NCBI RefSeq assembly: GCF_030272615.1
Contig: NC_081414.1
Span: 335,525,427-335,589,426, forward strand
Reading direction: 5' to 3'
Source of the DNA: Cryptomeria japonica
Taxonomy: Eukaryota > Streptophyta > Pinopsida > Cupressales > Cupressaceae
DNA length: 64,000 nucleotides
Shown piece by piece: positions 58,850 through 64,000 of this stretch; within the stretch, counting starts at the first letter, position 1, and every line of letters starts with the position of its first letter. The notes below the pieces were generated by a model, which saw nothing but the letters and a program-made list of their open reading frames with translations, did no database searches and was not told the DNA's origin. The translations under genes were made by a program, and so were the position numbers.

Positions 58850-61800
58850 CTAATCTAGCATGAAATTTGCCTCTCGATCTTGTTGATAACTATTTTGAGA
58901 AGGCGAGCAACATGCCAGAGGAGAGACATTGAGCATAGCAGATGGAGCTATCACAAGATCCAAACAAGGTCTATGCTCATGTTGTAAGTCACTTTGTTCG
59001 ATTCTAGGAGCTAGAATTAGGGTTTGTGAAAAATCATCTGATAAATGTTTGTCCACATCAATATACTCATACTCACTATCAGAAGCATTAGGAGTTGTAT
59101 TTCCATTATGAGTAACATTTTCACACATTTCTTCATCAAATCTTAGAGAAAGAGGAGCAAGAACACGAATAGGAGTAAACCCATCACATGTTTTGTGCAA
59201 CTTATGATTTGGAGATGTGGGTTGAACATCTTGCTTAGGAGAAAAGGGAATCATGTCAATTGTTGGAGTTTGAGGAGATTGATCATTTTGAGGGATAGCT
59301 TCATGAGCTCAAACACAACATCTTAATCGGCGTTCTCTCGCACAATGATTTCATCGAGTCTTAGTGGAAGGCTGAGAAGGGGGAGGAACACTTGAAAAAG
59401 TAGGAATGTTTCTCTCCTTGATAGTGCAAGGTTTAGGTTGAGGTCTTTTTGGTTGAACAAGAGGAGAAGCAGGCCTCTTCCCTCGATAAGAGGAAGGAGG
59501 TGGAACTACGCCATAGAAAGGAGGAATATTATGTGCAGGAAGGAGACCAAGTCCATCATGGGGAAGAGGTATAGGTCTAACCTTAGCAAGAATATTGTTG
59601 TTCTCCTTAAGATAAAGTAAAGTCACATCCATAGGAATAGGTGGACAATCTTCCTTGAGAGGGAGATTAATTCTATCTGTGAGGGGAAGAACCTTATCTT
59701 GAAGAATAATATGAATGTCAAGTGTTGGGGACCTAGGTTGACTTGAGGATAAAATCATATCGTTCTTCCATTTTTTATAAGATTGAAAAAGAGCATCGCT
59801 TCTTGATGGAAGAGATTGAAATTGTTTAGGCCAAAAGAGATCAATAGGAACATCGGGGCTTCTTTCAGATGGATAAAATAAGCTATGGTTCACGGTTGTG
59901 ATTTCTTAATTGTGAGGAAACTTCAGACACTTGTGGATCAAAGAAGAAATAGCCTTCATGGAAGATAGTCAAGGATAGCCCAACTTTACATGGAATTGCT
60001 CAGAAGAAGGTATGATAACAAAGTCAACATACATGGATTTAGCATGAACTTCAAAGGGAAGGGTAATAGAACCAATGGTAGGACAAGAGAAACCATCAAA
60101 TAACTTCACAACCACATGAGAAGCATCATACATTGTTTTATGTAATCATAAAGTGAAAAGATACTCTTCAGTTGTGACATTAACCATGCAAGAGGGATCA
60201 ATAAGGGCACTACGGCAGGGGATATCCTTAACCTTCGCAACTATGTATAAAGGGCCATCAGGTGCTCTAATGGTCTCGCTAGGGTTAAATGTAATATAAG
60301 GATCCTTAGGCATATCATGTGTTTCTACCATATTAACCAAGTTTGGAGCCATAGAGGTGAATTCCTCGGAAGAGAAAGAATTAGGTACAATCTCAATAAT
60401 GTTGGAGGTATGAGAGGGCAAGGGATCAATGAAAATCTTAAGATTTTGATTAGGAAGAGATATTGATTTATTCCCTTTATCATTCACGCCTACCATAGAT
60501 ATAGTATTATTATCAGTCAAGTCTTGAATCTTATTTTTCAATGCCAAACATTTCTCAGTATCATGACCAGGCTGACGATGAAATTGCCAAAAGGACTTGT
60601 TATCGAAATAAGGGGATGCAAGTTTAGAAGGATCAATTTTTTATAGGAGGAAGTTTGATAACATTTATCTACAACAATTGACACATAATAAGATGTAAGA
60701 TTCATCAAGAAAGTAAATTGTCTTTCTCTTTGGAAAAATTTAGAAATAGAAGGCACACCTGTTGTAGCATTCACATCGTTGTTGTTGATTGTATCATTGA
60801 ACTTGATGAAGCTTTTTGTTGGTTTGAACTTCACAAACAGTTGTTGAACACTCTCTCCCTTATCACTTGGAGCCATAGGAGTGGATTGCTCCATTTGACT
60901 CACATCCAATTGATAATTGTGGAGTGTTGCGCACAACTGCGGAAAGGAACTAAACTCAGACAAAAGAAGCTTTTCCCCGATATCTTTTTGTAAATTAGAA
61001 ATGAAAATTATTTGAATATCATTATTAGGTACATGAAAAGAAATTTGAGCACACAAATGCTTATATCTTCTAATGAAATTAGTCACTTTTTCTTTAACAC
61101 CTTGTTTACAATGCATTAAATTAGTCAAAGTGATTTTAGGACCAATGTTGTTTTGAAATTGTTGGATGAAAGCATTTAATAGTTGTTGAAAAGAAGTGAT
61201 AGAATAAGAAGGCAAAGAGCAATGCCATTGTAAAGCTTTATCTCTTAATGTTCTTGTAAATAGTTTTGCAAGCGATCGTTGATCATAAGCAAAATCAGTA
61301 CACAAGATTTGAAATGTTTTCACATGCATAAGAGGATCACCTTTTCTATTATATAGTTCCAATTGAGGGATATCAACATGTTTAGGTGGCACAACTTTAA
61401 CAATATCAAGAGAAAGTGGGCCTGCAACATCAAAGGTGGGCACACTGAACTTGGATTGACTCATAGAAGCAATTTGTTGTTGTAAGGAAGACATTGTTTG
61501 AGCAAGATTGTTAATTGTTGCTTCGGTAGAAGAATTGATGTTAGACATAGGTGATTGAGAATGTGGTGTGATGTTATTGAAAGAAGGCATGGACTAAGAA
61601 TAAGGTGGTGGGACATTATGATAAGTAGGCATATGTGATGATTGGGTAGGAAAAGGGACACTTAAAGAAGGAATAAACTTGTTGAAGGAATTTCCCACTT
61701 CTGTCACATTGATTGGTTGAAGAATAGTAGGAATACTTATGGAAGACATAGGTAAAGATGGAGGATTAAATGATGAAGAGGGATTTCCCTCATGACCAAT

Positions 61801-62343
61801 GGTTGTAGGAATGATATTTTGAGTTGATGTAGCCATGATATTGGAGGTAAAAGTAGGAATACTAGCCATAAGAGTAGTGAAAGGAATTGAAGGAGTGACT
61901 TGTGTTGAAGGTTGTGAATAACCTAGGGTTTCAGCACAAATCTTGATAGGTATGACATTAGAATCAACAATATGTGAAATTCCACACAATATATCAATTC
62001 CATTCTTATCACTTTGAATCATGTGTTTAAGGGCTTCAATTAATGGAAGAGATTCACTATTAGGGTACTCTTGGGACATCCATTGTTGAAAGTTATCAAA
62101 TTGATTGTCCAATGTGGAAAGTTGATCTATAGAAACCCTAGTTAAAGCTTCTACTTCATCATGGGATTCATCAATGGGGTGAATAGGCACATGATTAAGA
62201 TGGGAAGAATTAGCATGATCCTCATTAAAGAAGTCACCCAAATTAGGCTCCATCTCCTCGGTAATTAAACCTTGGGAAGCCTTAATTCTAATGCTTCGTC
62301 TAACGAGGATAGGGTAGGTAGGACTAATAGTGGTAAAACTCAT
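58850..62343 (-). pseudogene. Gag-protease polyprotein of the Ty3-type element
   Basis: From ATG 62343 (MSFTTISPTYPILVRRSI) the frame runs 602 codons to 60538 with a single in-frame TAG. It comprises an acidic then Ser/Thr/Pro-rich N-terminus and a capsid-like block (LYNRKGDPLMHVKTFQ; LAKLFTRTLRDKALQWHCSL; FIRRYKHLCAQISFHVP). A frameshift falls in the zinc knuckle, which reads WQFHRQPGHDTEKC, first Cys replaced by Trp. The protease region (60547-59900) has PLYIVAKVKDIPCRSALIDP with SCMVNV where an Asp-Ser/Thr-Gly site is usual. It continues through FSCPTIGSITLPFEVHAKS, KLGYP and KFPHN to a Pro-rich tail with PPFYGVVPPPSSYRGKRP (59351-59893) and an acidic block (58850-59254). No RT follows. 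Confidence 0.8.
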
Positions 62344-63374
62344 GCACTAGAGGGAATGCTTGAATTTTGAATTTTGGAACAAAGCTTACAAAATTGATTA
62401 ATGCAAAATTGAAGAAAATATTGATTGCACAATTTCCAAAAATTTAAGGAAATTGAAATTTTAAAATCAGGGCAATCTATAATTAACCTCTTAACTTTAA
62501 AAATTTTCTTAAAATTTGAAATGTTGAATTTTGAAGGTATTTCCAATTGTAGAGGGATCAAAAATTGATAAAATCAGCCAATCTTTTAGATTTAAGCTAT
62601 TAAATACAATCATAACATTCTCCCAAAATTTTGGGAAAAAAGTCGAGGACCGTGGCAGTAATGCACATGGTCTGACCAACTTTTTTAAAAATTTTCAGGG
62701 ATGGATATTACAATGATTTTAAAGCTAACCCCAAAAAATTGATGAATTTTACGACCTCTAGATGGGTGAAATGAAGGCACAAATGTAAAAATAGGACCCT
62801 ATTAGGGTTTTGAAGAAAAAGAGGAATTGAATTGCAAATTTGAAAAATGTCAAACCTAATGGATAGGGATACCTTGGAAAATGTTTAGAAATCTAAATTG
62901 GAGTGAAATTGATTTGAAATTTGCACAAAATCCAATTAATTTTGAAAATTAGGGTTTTATGACCTAACCACTTAATTTTAAAATTTGAATTTTGGGAAAA
63001 AGGGGGGAAATTAAAATTTTGAATTGTAGAAATGAAGACAAATCTGAGAATAGTCAGAAATCCTGGAAATCCAAATTTTGCACAAGTTCAAGATATTTTT
63101 GAAAATTAGGGTTGTAACAATTAAACTCTTAATTTTGTAAATTTTAATTGTAAATTGAACAAGACAATGAGGAAATTGAATTTGACAATCAAAACAATTT
63201 TTCAGATCTAAGATAACCACAAGCAATTTTTACAAATTACAAGTTCAATTTTAAATTTAAAAACTAGGGTTTTTAATGATTTAACCACTAAGTTTGCAGA
63301 AATTTGAAACTTGTAAATGAAAAATATGCAATTTTATTCAAAGGAAAGCACGCAAGACATCGGGTTCACCAAAA
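62344..63374. other. leader of the gag-protease element, with primer site
   Basis: About 1 kb of very AT-rich sequence with AAATTTTGAATTTTG-like words between the 5' LTR and the gag ATG. The minus-strand primer site TGGTGAACCCGATG lies at 63358-63371; I cannot name its tRNA with confidence. Confidence 0.6.
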
Positions 63375-64000
63375 TGTAATGGGGGGGAAATGGTGAATGA
63401 TAGACCAAGAGGAAAACTAACCTTTCCCTCAAAGAGAGATGAGAGTTTCACTATTGATTACCCTTCAAACATTTTTCACCAAATTACATTTGGAAGAGGA
63501 GAGGAGAATTCACTAGATTCAACCTTTGAAGATGAAGATTAAATTCTGGATGAAATGGGAATGATAAGTTGATCCCCTCTTCCTTATTTGAAATGGAAAG
63601 GAATTGATTGAATTATGTAGTGCAAAAGTGACAAAGAACTGATTATAACTTAAGATTGGAATATGGGATGAAGTTGTACACCCGGATCTCGCAGTAATAT
63701 GTCAAGACGAAGTCGCCCTGCGAATTTGAGGAAAAGTTGCTAGGACCATGGTAGGAATGTACATGGTCTTCCGAAAAATCCACGAAACAAAAAGGGTTTT
63801 TCTGCCTCTACAAATGGAGCCCGAATCCAAAAGCACAGTTGCGCACCTGCAACCTACACATAGAAAAGAGAGGAAAATGGGTTGGGATTGTGGTTTTGCC
63901 TTTAGGTCAAACCCCAATTCCGGAATTAACCAAGTGATGAAAGCAAGTACTTGCAAGTAACTGTAAATGAAAGAATGAATTGTAAATCACCTCAAGGGAG
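63375..64000 (-). repeat. 5' LTR of the gag-protease element, cut by the window end
   Basis: It matches 56847-57470 closely (for example CTTTCCCTCAAAGAGAGATG and CACCAAATTACATTTGGAAG) and continues past position 64000. Short insertions and transitions separate the two copies. Confidence 0.88.

Larger units (their letters stand above)
56847..64000 (-). mobile_element. Ty3-type element with gag and protease but no RT (runs off the window)
   Basis: Left LTR 56847-58097 (1,251 bp) and right LTR 63375-64000 (cut by the window end) are clearly the same sequence in the same orientation. Reading minus, the right LTR is 5' and is followed by TGGTGAACCCGATG (63358-63371). A purine-rich AAAGTGGGGGTTAAT (58098-58112) precedes the 3' LTR. 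The 5.3-kb interior encodes a Gag-protease polyprotein and a Pro-rich tail, then noncoding sequence; RT, RNase H and integrase are absent. The left target site would be GTATC (56842-56846); its partner lies outside the window. Confidence 0.88.

Noticed and set aside
1-64000. tRNA, rRNA, telomere repeat, organelle insertion or CRISPR array
   Set aside because: No cloverleaf-type A/B boxes, rRNA core words, TTTAGGG runs, plastid or mitochondrial genes, or regularly spaced identical repeats were seen on reading both strands.

Overview
The window looks like plant nuclear DNA dominated by transposable elements, most likely from a large-genome seed plant and perhaps a gymnosperm. The reasons are AT-rich sequence, almost no intact coding sequence in 64 kb, layered LTR retrotransposons with plant-type primer binding sites (initiator-Met type TGGTATCAGAGC and TGGCGCCCAC), and a decayed plant-type pentatricopeptide-repeat (PPR) gene fragment. 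The gymnosperm placement is inference. I see no convincing intact host gene, no tRNA or rRNA gene and no CRISPR array. Several quoted reading frames come from my own hand translation and contain stops and frameshifts.

Layout. 1-2.75 kb: unassigned AT-rich DNA with a short tandem repeat. 2.75-5.4 kb: a degenerate tandem array containing a compact 1.86-kb non-autonomous LTR element (2868-4725) with a perfect 5-bp target duplication. 5.5-16.0 kb: two diverged minus-strand pseudogene copies of one large unrecognised protein ('family 1'). The first is split by a solo LTR (8059-9260), and a plus-strand 5' LTR (10817-12241) lies between the copies. 16.04-23.53 kb: a structurally complete LTR element without pol, inserted beside the second copy. 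Its ORF1 is coiled-coil plus CCHC knuckles, and its ORF2 has a conserved domain and a Lys/Glu repeat. 23.88-25.09 kb: solo LTR with GTTTC duplication. 26.1-28.5 kb: direct repeats flanking an unrecognised 167-aa ORF. 28.96-34.66 kb: a second, diverged pol-less element with the same ORF1/ORF2 plan. 34.87-35.27 kb: a short poly(A)-tailed retroposon with a 12-bp target duplication. 36.2-37.0 kb: PPR pseudogene. 37.9-47.65 kb: a plus-strand Ty3-type element (LTR, primer site, gag, protease, G-patch, partial RT). It is fused tail-to-tail at about 47.65 kb with a minus-strand relative (RNase H, RT, G-patch, protease, gag) reaching 52.74 kb. 53.1-56.8 kb: a partial LTR with TATA box running into an unrecognised decayed ORF, split by a solo LTR (54720-55527, CTAAT duplication). 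56.85 kb to the end: a minus-strand Ty3 element with gag and protease but no reverse transcriptase; its right LTR runs off the window.

How the parts relate. Most elements could move only with enzymes supplied by others. The most interesting content is the two pol-less elements that share a two-ORF plan, with nucleic-acid-binding knuckles encoded upstream of an unfamiliar conserved domain, and the unrelated family-1 protein. In-frame stops in the decayed frames are mostly TAG or TAA, often where glutamine is plausible. This fits C-to-T decay of methylated repeats.
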